Source of the DNA: Aphanomyces cochlioides
Lineage: Eukaryota > Oomycota > Saprolegniomycetes > Saprolegniales > Verrucalvaceae
Length of the DNA stretch: 64,000 nucleotides
Direction: 5' to 3'
NCBI GenBank assembly: GCA_019828595.1
Contig: JAHQRK010000004.1
Span: forward strand, 1 to 64,000
The notes under the pieces are model-generated. The model ran no database searches and was not told the DNA's origin. It saw only the letters and a list, made by a program, of their open reading frames with translations. The position numbers and the translations under genes are program-made. Each line of letters begins with the position of its first letter. The stretch's first letter is position 1. This document shows, in pieces, positions 8,318 through 22,783 of the stretch.

Positions 8318-10512
8318 TCGTTAATGCCACATCGCTTTTGGTTGGTGTTGAGGGGCGTTTACGCTCGATTCCTAAGTCGTAAACTGCATTACAACATTCA
8401 CCCGTATTATCTCCTTAGCTTGCAGGTACACGCACACACGCAGTATGTAGAGGGTGTGGCTCAAACGAGGTTGAAAAGGAAGTAAGAACAACCAGTTTAT
8501 CATCGCCACGAGTCAACCGACTACACGTTTGGGCTCTCACAACCACGCATTCTCTAGTTATACATAGTGTAAGATAATTCTCTTAATGCTATCTCTACAG
8601 CGAGTTTGTGCGCCAATTGATCCCTTAGGACGATGGCAAAGCCAATTGTAGTTCAGCCAAGATCGTGCGGCTCGTGCTTAGAGCCGACGCCAATCATACC
8701 ATGACCTCTTCTCATGATACCTAGATTAACTTAATCATATGTCCTACTGGCTTCAGAACCCTGCACGAGCCTCGGGGCTGGCTGCCCTACGGCTAACACT
8801 CCCACTAAGAGCTCACTGGGATCCTTAACACCCAATTTAGCCCTTAGAGTAATGAATTGGCGTTTTTGAAGTGCTTTAGTTAGAATATCTGCAATCATTT
8901 CCTTGGAAGGACAAAACATGATTTCGGTTTTCTTGCTTTCAAAGAGATCTCGGGTAAAGAGATGACGAATATCAACATGTTTCGTTCCTTTATGATTACC
9001 AGGATTCTTTACACATGCAATTGCTGCTCTACTATCGCTCCAAACTTTAATCGGCCTTTTCATTTTAACTCCCATTTCTGTTATAAGAGCGTATATCCAT
9101 TCGCGTTCCTTACAGCCTTCACTGAAATCTATTAGCTCCGACTCCACTGTGGAGAGAGCATTGCAATGCTTGGAGCTTGCCCAACAGACACAAATCCCAG
9201 CCACCCGGATAACATATCCGGTGACAGATTAACGATCTTTCGATTGAATCGCGAAAGAATTGTCAGTAAACACATCATAAGCTATGTCATTCTCATTGCC
9301 GCTGGGGTATAACCCATAGGTAGACGTTCCTTTCAAGTATCTTAGGATCCTCGATGCCGCTAGCCAAAGAAAACGACTCAAGTCTCTTACTGCATCAGCT
9401 ATGTCAGATCTTGTTCCTCTAACCAGATATTTTAAGGATCCAATGAGCCCCCCTGAAGTCGTATGGTTGAGATTCAATCTGTTCCTTTGACATGTTTCTT
9501 TCAGGTTTCAGATCTTGGCCGACAACCTGTGGTATCGACACAGGAGTACAATTAACCATTCCATACTTCACCAATAGGTCAGTAATGTACTTATATTGGG
9601 TAATTGTCATTACACGCTTCTGGCAATCTCATTTCACCTCCATTTTGAGAATGAAATTGATGTCACCTAAATCTTTCATTTTAAATCGTCTGGAGAGTTC
9701 AGACTTAATCCACTGCATGCTTGACATGCTTGGAGAAACGATGGTAATATCGTCGACGTAAACAACTAAAATAACCCAATTGGATGATTGCATTACATCC
9801 GCTAAGTCTCCCACTTACGCAAATACAGTACACTTTGTAACACTATACAAAACCTAATCCCGTGAGAAAGGCATGCAACATTGTACCATATACGTGGAGC
9901 CTGTCTGAGACCGTACTGGCTCTTACGTAATTTCAGCACTTTGCTGGCGTATGAGCCCGCAGTACGTTGCGCGCGTCGTTCCTCGCTTCAGGGATCAGGG
10001 TACGCAGTTTCTTGATGACCACGTTTTGGAACGAGCAGAGTCGGTAGATGTCAACGCGCAACTTGACCGCTTCGCTGGGAGTCGAGAATAAATCCGCGAT
10101 GGATTCGGCAGTCGCTAATTGGTGTACGCTTGAAACGCGATTGTTGCTTCTAGGCATTTATAGATTATTCGTAGACTGTGTATGTATAATTCACAAGACT
10201 AGTACTTTACACCTTCAGTCGAGTGGCGATTCTGCTCAAAAGAGACTAACAACGCGGACCCACTCGTGGAGAATTACTGTAATGTAAAGTAAAAACACCA
10301 CACAACCGCTTTGAGAAGACAGTTGGAATACCTTGGCAAACAAGGTTGAGGGACAGGGACAGAGAGGGACACCCAGAGACACAGGGGAAAAGGCAGAGGC
10401 AACCAAGAAGTGTTATCAAATATAGCACACTAGGCGGAGGAAGGCAAATTGTAGAATGAATTAGATCTCCTTAACTCTCTCTAATCTAGCACATCCTGTA
10501 CTTGTAGCCACA
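8318..10512 (-). repeat. array unit 2
   Basis: Same organisation as unit 1. It carries a private 2-bp deletion near 9879, so the unit is 2,195 bp. Confidence 0.95.
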
Positions 10513-12710
10513 TCGTTAATGCCACATCGCTTTTGGTTGGTGTTGAGGGGCGTTTACGCTCGATTCCTAAGTCGTAAACTGCATTACAACATTCACCCGT
10601 ATTATCTCCTTAGCTTGCAGGTACACGCACACACGCAGTATGTAGAGGGTGTGGCTCAAACGAGGTTGAAAAGGAAGTAAGAACAACCAGTTTATCATCG
10701 CCACGAGTCAACCGACTACACGTTTGGGCTCTCACAACCACGCATTCTCTAGTTATACATAGTGTAAGATAATTCTCTTAATGCTATCTCTACAGCGAGT
10801 TTGTGCGCCAATTGATCCCTTAGGACGATGGCAAAGCCAATTGTAGTTCAGCCAAGATCGTGCGGCTCGTGCTTTAGAGCCGACGCCAATCATACCATGA
10901 CCTCTTCTCATGATACCTAGATTAACTTAATCATATGTCCTACTGGCTTCAGAACCCTGCACGAGCCTCGGGGCTGGCTGCCCTACGGCTAACACTCCCA
11001 CTAAGAGCTCACTGGGATCCTTAACACCCAATTTAGCCCTTAGAGTAATGAATTGGCGTTTTTGAAGTGCTTTAGTTAGAATATCTGCAATCATTTCCTT
11101 GGAAGGACAAAACATGATTTCGGTTTTCTTGCTTTCAAAGAGATCTCGGGTAAAGAGATGACGAATATCAACATGTTTCGTTCCTTTATGATTACCAGGA
11201 TTCTTTACACATGCAATTGCTGCTCTACTATCGCTCCAAACTTTAATCGGCCTTTTCATTTTAACTCCCATTTCTGTTATAAGAGCGTATATCCATTCGC
11301 GTTCCTTACAGCCTTCACTGAAATCTATTAGCTCCGACTCCACTGTGGAGAGAGCATTGCAATGCTTGGAGCTTGCCCAACAGACACAAATCCCAGCCAC
11401 CCGGATAACATATCCGGTGACAGATTAACGATCTTTCGATTGAATCGCGAAAGAATTGTCAGTAAACACATCATAAGCTATGTCATTCTCATTGCCGCTG
11501 GGGTATAACCCATAGGTAGACGTTCCTTTCAAGTATCTTAGGATCCTCGATGCCGCTAGCCAAAGAAAACGACTCAAGTCTCTTACTGCATCAGCTATGT
11601 CAGATCTTGTTCCTCTAACCAGATATTTTAAGGATCCAATGAGCCCCCCTGAAGTCGTATGGTTGAGATTCAATCTGTTCCTTTGACATGTTTCTTTCAG
11701 GTTTCAGATCTTGGCCGACAACCTGTGGTATCGACACAGGAGTACAATTAACCATTCCATACTTCACCAATAGGTCAGTAATGTACTTATATTGGGTAAT
11801 TGTCATTACACGCTTCTGGCAATCTCATTTCACCTCCATTTTGAGAATGAAATTGATGTCACCTAAATCTTTCATTTTAAATCGTCTGGAGAGTTCAGAC
11901 TTAATCCACTGCATGCTTGACATGCTTGGAGAAACGATGGTAATATCGTCGACGTAAACAACTAAAATAACCCAATTGGATGATTGCATTACATCCGCTA
12001 AGTCTCCCACTTACGCAAATACAGTACACTTTGTAACACTATACAAAACCTAATCCCGTGAGAAAGGCATGCAATACATTGTACCATATACGTGGAGCCT
12101 GTCTGAGACCGTACTGGCTCTTACGTAATTTCAGCACTTTGCTGGCGTATGAGCCCGCAGTACGTTGCGCGCGTCGTTCCTCGCTTCAGGGATCAGGGTA
12201 CGCAGTTTCTTGATGACCACGTTTTGGAACGAGCAGAGTCGGTAGATGTCAACGCGCAACTTGACCGCTTCGCTGGGAGTCGAGAATAAATCCGCGATGG
12301 ATTCGGCAGTCGCTAATTGGTGTACGCTTGAAACGCGATTGTTGCTTCTAGGCATTTATAGATTATTCGTAGACTGTGTATGTATAATTCACAAGACTAG
12401 TACTTTACACCTTCAGTCGAGTGGCGATTCTGCTCAAAAGAGACTAACAACGCGGACCCACTCGTGGAGAATTACTGTAATGTAAAGTAAAAACACCACA
12501 CAACCGCTTTGAGAAGACAGTTGGAATACCTTGGCAAACAAGGTTGAGGGACAGGGACAGAGAGGGACACCCAGAGACACAGGGGAAAAGGCAGAGGCAA
12601 CCAAGAAGTGTTATCAAATATAGCACACTAGGCGGAGGAAGGCAAATTGTAGAATGAATTAGATCTCCTTAACTCTCTCTAATCTAGCACATCCTGTACT
12701 TGTAGCCACA
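10513..12710 (-). repeat. array unit 3
   Basis: Same organisation. A private extra T near 10873, inside the LTR, makes the unit 2,198 bp. Confidence 0.95.
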
Positions 12711-14907
12711 TCGTTAATGCCACATCGCTTTTGGTTGGTGTTGAGGGGCGTTTACGCTCGATTCCTAAGTCGTAAACTGCATTACAACATTCACCCGTAT
12801 TATCTCCTTAGCTTGCAGGTACACGCACACACGCAGTATGTAGAGGGTGTGGCTCAAACGAGGTTGAAAAGGAAGTAAGAACAACCAGTTTATCATCGCC
12901 ACGAGTCAACCGACTACACGTTTGGGCTCTCACAACCACGCATTCTCTAGTTATACATAGTGTAAGATAATTCTCTTAATGCTATCTCTACAGCGAGTTT
13001 GTGCGCCAATTGATCCCTTAGGACGATGGCAAAGCCAATTGTAGTTCAGCCAAGATCGTGCGGCTCGTGCTTAGAGCCGACGCCAATCATACCATGACCT
13101 CTTCTCATGATACCTAGATTAACTTAATCATATGTCCTACTGGCTTCAGAACCCTGCACGAGCCTCGGGGCTGGCTGCCCTACGGCTAACACTCCCACTA
13201 AGAGCTCACTGGGATCCTTAACACCCAATTTAGCCCTTAGAGTAATGAATTGGCGTTTTTGAAGTGCTTTAGTTAGAATATCTGCAATCATTTCCTTGGA
13301 AGGACAAAACATGATTTCGGTTTTCTTGCTTTCAAAGAGATCTCGGGTAAAGAGATGACGAATATCAACATGTTTCGTTCCTTTATGATTACCAGGATTC
13401 TTTACACATGCAATTGCTGCTCTACTATCGCTCCAAACTTTAATCGGCCTTTTCATTTTAACTCCCATTTCTGTTATAAGAGCGTATATCCATTCGCGTT
13501 CCTTACAGCCTTCACTGAAATCTATTAGCTCCGACTCCACTGTGGAGAGAGCATTGCAATGCTTGGAGCTTGCCCAACAGACACAAATCCCAGCCACCCG
13601 GATAACATATCCGGTGACAGATTAACGATCTTTCGATTGAATCGCGAAAGAATTGTCAGTAAACACATCATAAGCTATGTCATTCTCATTGCCGCTGGGG
13701 TATAACCCATAGGTAGACGTTCCTTTCAAGTATCTTAGGATCCTCGATGCCGCTAGCCAAAGAAAACGACTCAAGTCTCTTACTGCATCAGCTATGTCAG
13801 ATCTTGTTCCTCTAACCAGATATTTTAAGGATCCAATGAGCCCCCCTGAAGTCGTATGGTTGAGATTCAATCTGTTCCTTTGACATGTTTCTTTCAGGTT
13901 TCAGATCTTGGCCGACAACCTGTGGTATCGACACAGGAGTACAATTAACCATTCCATACTTCACCAATAGGTCAGTAATGTACTTATATTGGGTAATTGT
14001 CATTACACGCTTCTGGCAATCTCATTTCACCTCCATTTTGAGAATGAAATTGATGTCACCTAAATCTTTCATTTTAAATCGTCTGGAGAGTTCAGACTTA
14101 ATCCACTGCATGCTTGACATGCTTGGAGAAACGATGGTAATATCGTCGACGTAAACAACTAAAATAACCCAATTGGATGATTGCATTACATCCGCTAAGT
14201 CTCCCACTTACGCAAATACAGTACACTTTGTAACACTATACAAAACCTAATCCCGTGAGAAAGGCATGCAATACATTGTACCATATACGTGGAGCCTGTC
14301 TGAGACCGTACTGGCTCTTACGTAATTTCAGCACTTTGCTGGCGTATGAGCCCGCAGTACGTTGCGCGCGTCGTTCCTCGCTTCAGGGATCAGGGTACGC
14401 AGTTTCTTGATGACCACGTTTTGGAACGAGCAGAGTCGGTAGATGTCAACGCGCAACTTGACCGCTTCGCTGGGAGTCGAGAATAAATCCGCGATGGATT
14501 CGGCAGTCGCTAATTGGTGTACGCTTGAAACGCGATTGTTGCTTCTAGGCATTTATAGATTATTCGTAGACTGTGTATGTATAATTCACAAGACTAGTAC
14601 TTTACACCTTCAGTCGAGTGGCGATTCTGCTCAAAAGAGACTAACAACGCGGACCCACTCGTGGAGAATTACTGTAATGTAAAGTAAAAACACCACACAA
14701 CCGCTTTGAGAAGACAGTTGGAATACCTTGGCAAACAAGGTTGAGGGACAGGGACAGAGAGGGACACCCAGAGACACAGGGGAAAAGGCAGAGGCAACCA
14801 AGAAGTGTTATCAAATATAGCACACTAGGCGGAGGAAGGCAAATTGTAGAATGAATTAGATCTCCTTAACTCTCTCTAATCTAGCACATCCTGTACTTGT
14901 AGCCACA
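12711..14907 (-). repeat. array unit 4
   Basis: Full 2,197-bp unit with no private difference noticed by eye. Confidence 0.95.
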
Positions 14908-17104
14908 TCGTTAATGCCACATCGCTTTTGGTTGGTGTTGAGGGGCGTTTACGCTCGATTCCTAAGTCGTAAACTGCATTACAACATTCACCCGTATTAT
15001 CTCCTTAGCTTGCAGGTACACGCACACACGCAGTATGTAGAGGGTGTGGCTCAAACGAGGTTGAAAAGGAAGTAAGAACAACCAGTTTATCATCGCCACG
15101 AGTCAACCGACTACACGTTTGGGCTCTCACAACCACGCATTCTCTAGTTATACATAGTGTAAGATAATTCTCTTAATGCTATCTCTACAGCGAGTTTGTG
15201 CGCCAATTGATCCCTTAGGACGATGGCAAAGCCAATTGTAGTTCAGCCAAGATCGTGCGGCTCGTGCTTAGAGCCGACGCCAATCATACCATGACCTCTT
15301 CTCATGATACCTAGATTAACTTAATCATATGTCCTACTGGCTTCAGAACCCTGCACGAGCCTCGGGGCTGGCTGCCCTACGGCTAACACTCCCACTAAGA
15401 GCTCACTGGGATCCTTAACACCCAATTTAGCCCTTAGAGTAATGAATTGGCGTTTTTGAAGTGCTTTAGTTAGAATATCTGCAATCATTTCCTTGGAAGG
15501 ACAAAACATGATTTCGGTTTTCTTGCTTTCAAAGAGATCTCGGGTAAAGAGATGACGAATATCAACATGTTTCGTTCCTTTATGATTACCAGGATTCTTT
15601 ACACATGCAATTGCTGCTCTACTATCGCTCCAAACTTTAATCGGCCTTTTCATTTTAACTCCCATTTCTGTTATAAGAGCGTATATCCATTCGCGTTCCT
15701 TACAGCCTTCACTGAAATCTATTAGCTCCGACTCCACTGTGGAGAGAGCATTGCAATGCTTGGAGCTTGCCCAACAGACACAAATCCCAGCCACCCGGAT
15801 AACATATCCGGTGACAGATTAACGATCTTTCGATTGAATCGCGAAAGAATTGTCAGTAAACACATCATAAGCTATGTCATTCTCATTGCCGCTGGGGTAT
15901 AACCCATAGGTAGACGTTCCTTTCAAGTATCTTAGGATCCTCGATGCCGCTAGCCAAAGAAAACGACTCAAGTCTCTTACTGCATCAGCTATGTCAGATC
16001 TTGTTCCTCTAACCAGATATTTTAAGGATCCAATGAGCCCCCCTGAAGTCGTATGGTTGAGATTCAATCTGTTCCTTTGACATGTTTCTTTCAGGTTTCA
16101 GATCTTGGCCGACAACCTGTGGTATCGACACAGGAGTACAATTAACCATTCCATACTTCACCAATAGGTCAGTAATGTACTTATATTGGGTAATTGTCAT
16201 TACACGCTTCTGGCAATCTCATTTCACCTCCATTTTGAGAATGAAATTGATGTCACCTAAATCTTTCATTTTAAATCGTCTGGAGAGTTCAGACTTAATC
16301 CACTGCATGCTTGACATGCTTGGAGAAACGATGGTAATATCGTCGACGTAAACAACTAAAATAACCCAATTGGATGATTGCATTACATCCGCTAAGTCTC
16401 CCACTTACGCAAATACAGTACACTTTGTAACACTATACAAAACCTAATCCCGTGAGAAAGGCATGCAATACATTGTACCATATACGTGGAGCCTGTCTGA
16501 GACCGTACTGGCTCTTACGTAATTTCAGCACTTTGCTGGCGTATGAGCCCGCAGTACGTTGCGCGCGTCGTTCCTCGCTTCAGGGATCAGGGTACGCAGT
16601 TTCTTGATGACCACGTTTTGGAACGAGCAGAGTCGGTAGATGTCAACGCGCAACTTGACCGCTTCGCTGGGAGTCGAGAATAAATCCGCGATGGATTCGG
16701 CAGTCGCTAATTGGTGTACGCTTGAAACGCGATTGTTGCTTCTAGGCATTTATAGATTATTCGTAGACTGTGTATGTATAATTCACAAGACTAGTACTTT
16801 ACACCTTCAGTCGAGTGGCGATTCTGCTCAAAAGAGACTAACAACGCGGACCCACTCGTGGAGAATTACTGTAATGTAAAGTAAAAACACCACACAACCG
16901 CTTTGAGAAGACAGTTGGAATACCTTGGCAAACAAGGTTGAGGGACAGGGACAGAGAGGGACACCCAGAGACACAGGGGAAAAGGCAGAGGCAACCAAGA
17001 AGTGTTATCAAATATAGCACACTAGGCGGAGGAAGGCAAATTGTAGAATGAATTAGATCTCCTTAACTCTCTCTAATCTAGCACATCCTGTACTTGTAGC
17101 CACA
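14908..17104 (-). repeat. array unit 5
   Basis: Full 2,197-bp unit with no private difference noticed by eye. Confidence 0.95.
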
Positions 17105-19301
17105 TCGTTAATGCCACATCGCTTTTGGTTGGTGTTGAGGGGCGTTTACGCTCGATTCCTAAGTCGTAAACTGCATTACAACATTCACCCGTATTATCTC
17201 CTTAGCTTGCAGGTACACGCACACACGCAGTATGTAGAGGGTGTGGCTCAAACGAGGTTGAAAAGGAAGTAAGAACAACCAGTTTATCATCGCCACGAGT
17301 CAACCGACTACACGTTTGGGCTCTCACAACCACGCATTCTCTAGTTATACATAGTGTAAGATAATTCTCTTAATGCTATCTCTACAGCGAGTTTGTGCGC
17401 CAATTGATCCCTTAGGACGATGGCAAAGCCAATTGTAGTTCAGCCAAGATCGTGCGGCTCGTGCTTAGAGCCGACGCCAATCATACCATGACCTCTTCTC
17501 ATGATACCTAGATTAACTTAATCATATGTCCTACTGGCTTCAGAACCCTGCACGAGCCTCGGGGCTGGCTGCCCTACGGCTAACACTCCCACTAAGAGCT
17601 CACTGGGATCCTTAACACCCAATTTAGCCCTTAGAGTAATGAATTGGCGTTTTTGAAGTGCTTTAGTTAGAATATCTGCAATCATTTCCTTGGAAGGACA
17701 AAACATGATTTCGGTTTTCTTGCTTTCAAAGAGATCTCGGGTAAAGAGATGACGAATATCAACATGTTTCGTTCCTTTATGATTACCAGGATTCTTTACA
17801 CATGCAATTGCTGCTCTACTATCGCTCCAAACTTTAATCGGCCTTTTCATTTTAACTCCCATTTCTGTTATAAGAGCGTATATCCATTCGCGTTCCTTAC
17901 AGCCTTCACTGAAATCTATTAGCTCCGACTCCACTGTGGAGAGAGCATTGCAATGCTTGGAGCTTGCCCAACAGACACAAATCCCAGCCACCCGGATAAC
18001 ATATCCGGTGACAGATTAACGATCTTTCGATTGAATCGCGAAAGAATTGTCAGTAAACACATCATAAGCTATGTCATTCTCATTGCCGCTGGGGTATAAC
18101 CCATAGGTAGACGTTCCTTTCAAGTATCTTAGGATCCTCGATGCCGCTAGCCAAAGAAAACGACTCAAGTCTCTTACTGCATCAGCTATGTCAGATCTTG
18201 TTCCTCTAACCAGATATTTTAAGGATCCAATGAGCCCCCCTGAAGTCGTATGGTTGAGATTCAATCTGTTCCTTTGACATGTTTCTTTCAGGTTTCAGAT
18301 CTTGGCCGACAACCTGTGGTATCGACACAGGAGTACAATTAACCATTCCATACTTCACCAATAGGTCAGTAATGTACTTATATTGGGTAATTGTCATTAC
18401 ACGCTTCTGGCAATCTCATTTCACCTCCATTTTGAGAATGAAATTGATGTCACCTAAATCTTTCATTTTAAATCGTCTGGAGAGTTCAGACTTAATCCAC
18501 TGCATGCTTGACATGCTTGGAGAAACGATGGTAATATCGTCGACGTAAACAACTAAAATAACCCAATTGGATGATTGCATTACATCCGCTAAGTCTCCCA
18601 CTTACGCAAATACAGTACACTTTGTAACACTATACAAAACCTAATCCCGTGAGAAAGGCATGCAATACATTGTACCATATACGTGGAGCCTGTCTGAGAC
18701 CGTACTGGCTCTTACGTAATTTCAGCACTTTGCTGGCGTATGAGCCCGCAGTACGTTGCGCGCGTCGTTCCTCGCTTCAGGGATCAGGGTACGCAGTTTC
18801 TTGATGACCACGTTTTGGAACGAGCAGAGTCGGTAGATGTCAACGCGCAACTTGACCGCTTCGCTGGGAGTCGAGAATAAATCCGCGATGGATTCGGCAG
18901 TCGCTAATTGGTGTACGCTTGAAACGCGATTGTTGCTTCTAGGCATTTATAGATTATTCGTAGACTGTGTATGTATAATTCACAAGACTAGTACTTTACA
19001 CCTTCAGTCGAGTGGCGATTCTGCTCAAAAGAGACTAACAACGCGGACCCACTCGTGGAGAATTACTGTAATGTAAAGTAAAAACACCACACAACCGCTT
19101 TGAGAAGACAGTTGGAATACCTTGGCAAACAAGGTTGAGGGACAGGGACAGAGAGGGACACCCAGAGACACAGGGGAAAAGGCAGAGGCAACCAAGAAGT
19201 GTTATCAAATATAGCACACTAGGCGGAGGAAGGCAAATTGTAGAATGAATTAGATCTCCTTAACTCTCTCTAATCTAGCACATCCTGTACTTGTAGCCAC
19301 A
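17105..19301 (-). repeat. array unit 6
   Basis: Full 2,197-bp unit with no private difference noticed by eye. Confidence 0.95.
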
Positions 19302-20936
19302 TCGTTAATGCCACATCGCTTTTGGTTGGTGTTGAGGGGCGTTTACGCTCGATTCCTAAGTCGTAAACTGCATTACAACATTCACCCGTATTATCTCCTT
19401 AGCTTGCAGGTACACGCACACACGCAGTATGTAGAGGGTGTGGCTCAAACGAGGTTGAAAAGGAAGTAAGAACAACCAGTTTATCATCGCCACGAGTCAA
19501 CCGACTACACGTTTGGGCTCTCACAACCACGCATTCTCTAGTTATACATAGTGTAAGATAATTCTCTTAATGCTATCTCTACAGCGAGTTTGTGCGCCAA
19601 TTGATCCCTTAGGACGATGGCAAAGCCAATTGTAGTTCAGCCAAGATCGTGCGGCTCGTGCTTAGAGCCGACGCCAATCATACCATGACCTCTTCTCATG
19701 ATACCTAGATTAACTTAATCATATGTCCTACTGGCTTCAGAACCCTGCACGAGCCTCGGGGCTGGCTGCCCTACGGCTAACACTCCCACTAAGAGCTCAC
19801 TGGGATCCTTAACACCCAATTTAGCCCTTAGAGTAATGAATTGGCGTTTTTGAAGTGCTTTAGTTAGAATATCTGCAATCATTTCCTTGGAAGGACAAAA
19901 CATGATTTCGGTTTTCTTGCTTTCAAAGAGATCTCGGGTAAAGAGATGACGAATATCAACATGTTTCGTTCCTTTATGATTACCAGGATTCTTTACACAT
20001 GCAATTGCTGCTCTACTATCGCTCCAAACTTTAATCGGCCTTTTCATTTTAACTCCCATTTCTGTTATAAGAGCGTATATCCATTCGCGTTCCTTACAGC
20101 CTTCACTGAAATCTATTAGCTCCGACTCCACTGTGGAGAGAGCATTGCAATGCTTGGAGCTTGCCCAACAGACACAAATCCCAGCCACCCGGATAACATA
20201 TCCGGTGACAGATTAACGATCTTTCGATTGAATCGCGAAAGAATTGTCAGTAAACACATCATAAGCTATGTCATTCTCATTGCCGCTGGGGTATAACCCA
20301 TAGGTAGACGTTCCTTTCAAGTATCTTAGGATCCTCGATGCCGCTAGCCAAAGAAAACGACTCAAGTCTCTTACTGCATCAGCTATGTCAGATCTTGTTC
20401 CTCTAACCAGATATTTTAAGGATCCAATGAGCCCCCCTGAAGTCGTATGGTTGAGATTCAATCTGTTCCTTTGACATGTTTCTTTCAGGTTTCAGATCTT
20501 GGCCGACAACCTGTGGTATCGACACAGGAGTACAATTAACCATTCCATACTTCACCAATAGGTCAGTAATGTACTTATATTGGGTAATTGTCATTACACG
20601 CTTCTGGCAATCTCATTTCACCTCCATTTTGAGAATGAAATTGATGTCACCTAAATCTTTCATTTTAAATCGTCTGGAGAGTTCAGACTTAATCCACTGC
20701 ATGCTTGACATGCTTGGAGAAACGATGGTAATATCGTCGACGTAAACAACTAAAATAACCCAATTGGATGATTGCATTACATCCGCTAAGTCTCCCACTT
20801 ACGCAAATACAGTACACTTTGTAACACTATACAAAACCTAATCCCGTGAGAAAGGCATGCAATACATTGTACCATATACGTGGAGCCTGTCTGAGACCGT
20901 ACTGGCTCTTACGTAATTTCAGCACTTTGCTGGCGT
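19302..20936 (-). repeat. array unit 7, partial
   Basis: The Copia part of the unit only (1,635 bp). At 20936, after GCTGGCGT, the sequence departs from the other units and continues as the upstream part of the same Copia pol. Confidence 0.95.
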
Positions 20937-21950
20937 CACGAATGAAGCCTTGTGGTTGACGGAAGTATATCACCTCGTCCAACTGTCCGTTCAGAAAGGC
21001 TGTCACAACATCCATTTGGTGACACTCGATATTGAACTTCGTTGTTATATATAACACTAGGCGTAGAGACTCGTAGCGAGCAACAGGTGAGTAGATGTCA
21101 TCACAGTCGACTCCCACTGTTTGGTGGCACCCTTGTGCTACCAACCTAGCTTTATAGCGTTCAATTTGTTCATTAGCCAAGTATTTAACGCTAAATACCC
21201 AATGAAATGGGAGTTTGAGCAAGAGGTAATTGGGTTAGCTCCCATATCTCACTCTCCATCAGTGCATTGTATTCTGTTTGCAGAGAATCGATCCACTTTG
21301 CCCTGTCTATACTATTGACAGCTAATTTATACGATCGAGGTACTTCAGTTCGAGAGTCTGCGCCGCTAATCGAGGAATTAGGTGAAGAAGGAGTTATTAG
21401 TGAAGTTAAACAAATATAATCCTTAAGATATGCAGGTCTTTTACGTTCACGACTCCTTCGAGCTCCCTCCATTTGTGTGTCTCCTTTAGGAACAGTCGAA
21501 AATGTCGGAGAAGCATGATTGCTTGTCTCCTGGGAGATGGGAATGTTAACTCTCACTGTTTCGTTGACTGACACACCAGTTTCAACGTATCGACTCCTTT
21601 TAGAACGACGATCCACGACGTCCAAGTGAGATATGTCTTGTAGCTCGTCGTTGTCAAGCATAGGCGTGGTACTATTGAAAACTTTGCTGACAATACCACC
21701 TGCCTTTAATGCAGTATTTTCGTTAAATATGCATGACGCAACGCCTTTGTAACATAGATAGGATCAAACAGAACATCTCTTGCGACAAAGAAACGACTAT
21801 TCTCTATGTCCAACAGGCGATAGCCTTTATATTCCTCCGAAACTCCTAGGAAGCGACGTTTCACCTCTCGAGCAGACAACGTCTTGTCTGTTCTTTGTTC
21901 CTTTGGGATGTACGCGAAGCATACAGATCCCCACATGCTTTCGTTGGCGC
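20613..21950 (-). pseudogene. Copia pol, integrase end and reverse transcriptase N-part (single copy)
   Basis: This is the upstream, single-copy part of the Copia whose 3' end is amplified in the array. Leftward from 21936 it shows MWGSVCFAYIPKEQRT and LGVSEEYKGYRLLD, the C-terminal end of Copia integrase. A linker follows (21661-21191), then the start of reverse transcriptase: KARLVAQGCHQTVGVD, then MDVVTAFLNGQLDEVIY and QYGLRQAPRIWYN (21222-20827). It then joins the YVDD block at about 20750. Frame changes occur near 21690, near 21200 and after 20827. Everything upstream of integrase (gag, protease, integrase core, 5' LTR) is missing. The break near 21950 lies beside a Merlin transposase fragment. 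Confidence 0.9.
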
Positions 21951-22008
21951 TGCCGGGGCAAACAATGCAGGAACAACGAAATCAGCGTACGCGAGCGCTC
22001 TTTTTTTA

Positions 22009-22783
22009 AAAGTTCTCGACTACCACTGACAACTCAGGTGAGGCTCCTTTTTGATTGGGCTTCACAAAAGCCTGTGCTTAAAGCCGCTCATGAGAAGGAG
22101 ATTTCGGTTAAGCATGCAATAAAATTCTATAATGCGTGCCGTGAAATATGCAAACTCGAGCTCGAGCGAGTTGATCTTAAGGTATGTCATTTGGAGAACG
22201 CTTAACATAATGTATCCTTTTCTAGATCGGCGGTGTTGGAACTGTTGTTGAGATTGACGAGACGTCTCTCAAAAAGAAACCAAAGTGCAACCGTGGCAGT
22301 CGGCATGAGGACCATTGGTTGTTTGGAGGCGTTGAACGTTCCACTGGCCGTTGGTTTGGTTGTCTCGTTGGTGGCGATCGCACGAAGCAAACCTTGTCGG
22401 AATTGATTGTCAAGCATATTGCCCCTGGGACAACAATCATTTCCGACAAGTTTGCTGCGTATGTTTCGCCAAATGAGCGTCACACGCTCGAAAACAACCC
22501 ATTATTGCGGTATAAGGGTTATACCCACTTGTGGCTGAATCACTCCAGGAATTTCGTCGATCTCTGTACAGGGGCATACACTCAAACCATCGAGAGTGTG
22601 TGGGAGCTCAGAATCAAGCGGTTTTTGAAGACAATGCGTGGGATCCGCAAAGATTTGTTGCCATACTACGTCAACGACTATTTGTGGCGATGCTGGTTTT
22701 TCCCCAAGCGGCCTACGGACGACATGTTCATGTATGGACTTGTCATCGGGATTAGAAAGCATAAGATGAATTATTCAAAATAG
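22009..22783 (+). pseudogene. Merlin/ISXO2-like (IS1595-type) transposase, 5'-truncated
   Basis: Exon 1 (to 22181) encodes RLLFDWASQKPVLKAAHEKE. A 44-bp GT-AG intron at 22182-22225 joins it to exon 2, beginning IGGVGTVVEIDETSLKKK. Exon 2 carries the DDE-type catalytic core: Asp in EIDET, Asp in IISDKFAAYV, and an acidic/Asn-rich third box around TQTIESVW. The second Merlin copy at 27212-28239 shows that a Cys-rich N-terminal ribbon of about 80 residues is lost here. The exons left are open, but the gene begins at the Copia junction and has no credible start. Confidence 0.8.

Larger units (their letters stand above)
6121..20936 (-). repeat. tandem array, 2,197-bp unit, six full copies plus a 1,635-bp partial
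   Basis: Units start at 6121, 8318, 10513, 12711, 14908, 17105 and 19302. Each full unit, read left to right, holds a Copia LTR, the reversed 3' part of Copia pol, and then a 562-bp segment that is not part of the Copia (in unit 1, 7756-8317). The last unit lacks the 562-bp segment because at 20936 it runs on into the rest of the Copia pol. Differences seen between units are few: a T/A change near 7513, a 2-bp deletion near 9879 and a 1-bp insertion near 10873. All units share the same disabling frameshifts, so the Copia was dead before amplification. Near-identity means recent amplification or homogenisation. Confidence 0.97.

Noticed and set aside
6121..20936. array considered as CRISPR-like or satellite DNA
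   Set aside because: The unit is 2.2 kb, carries Copia coding sequence and has no spacer structure.
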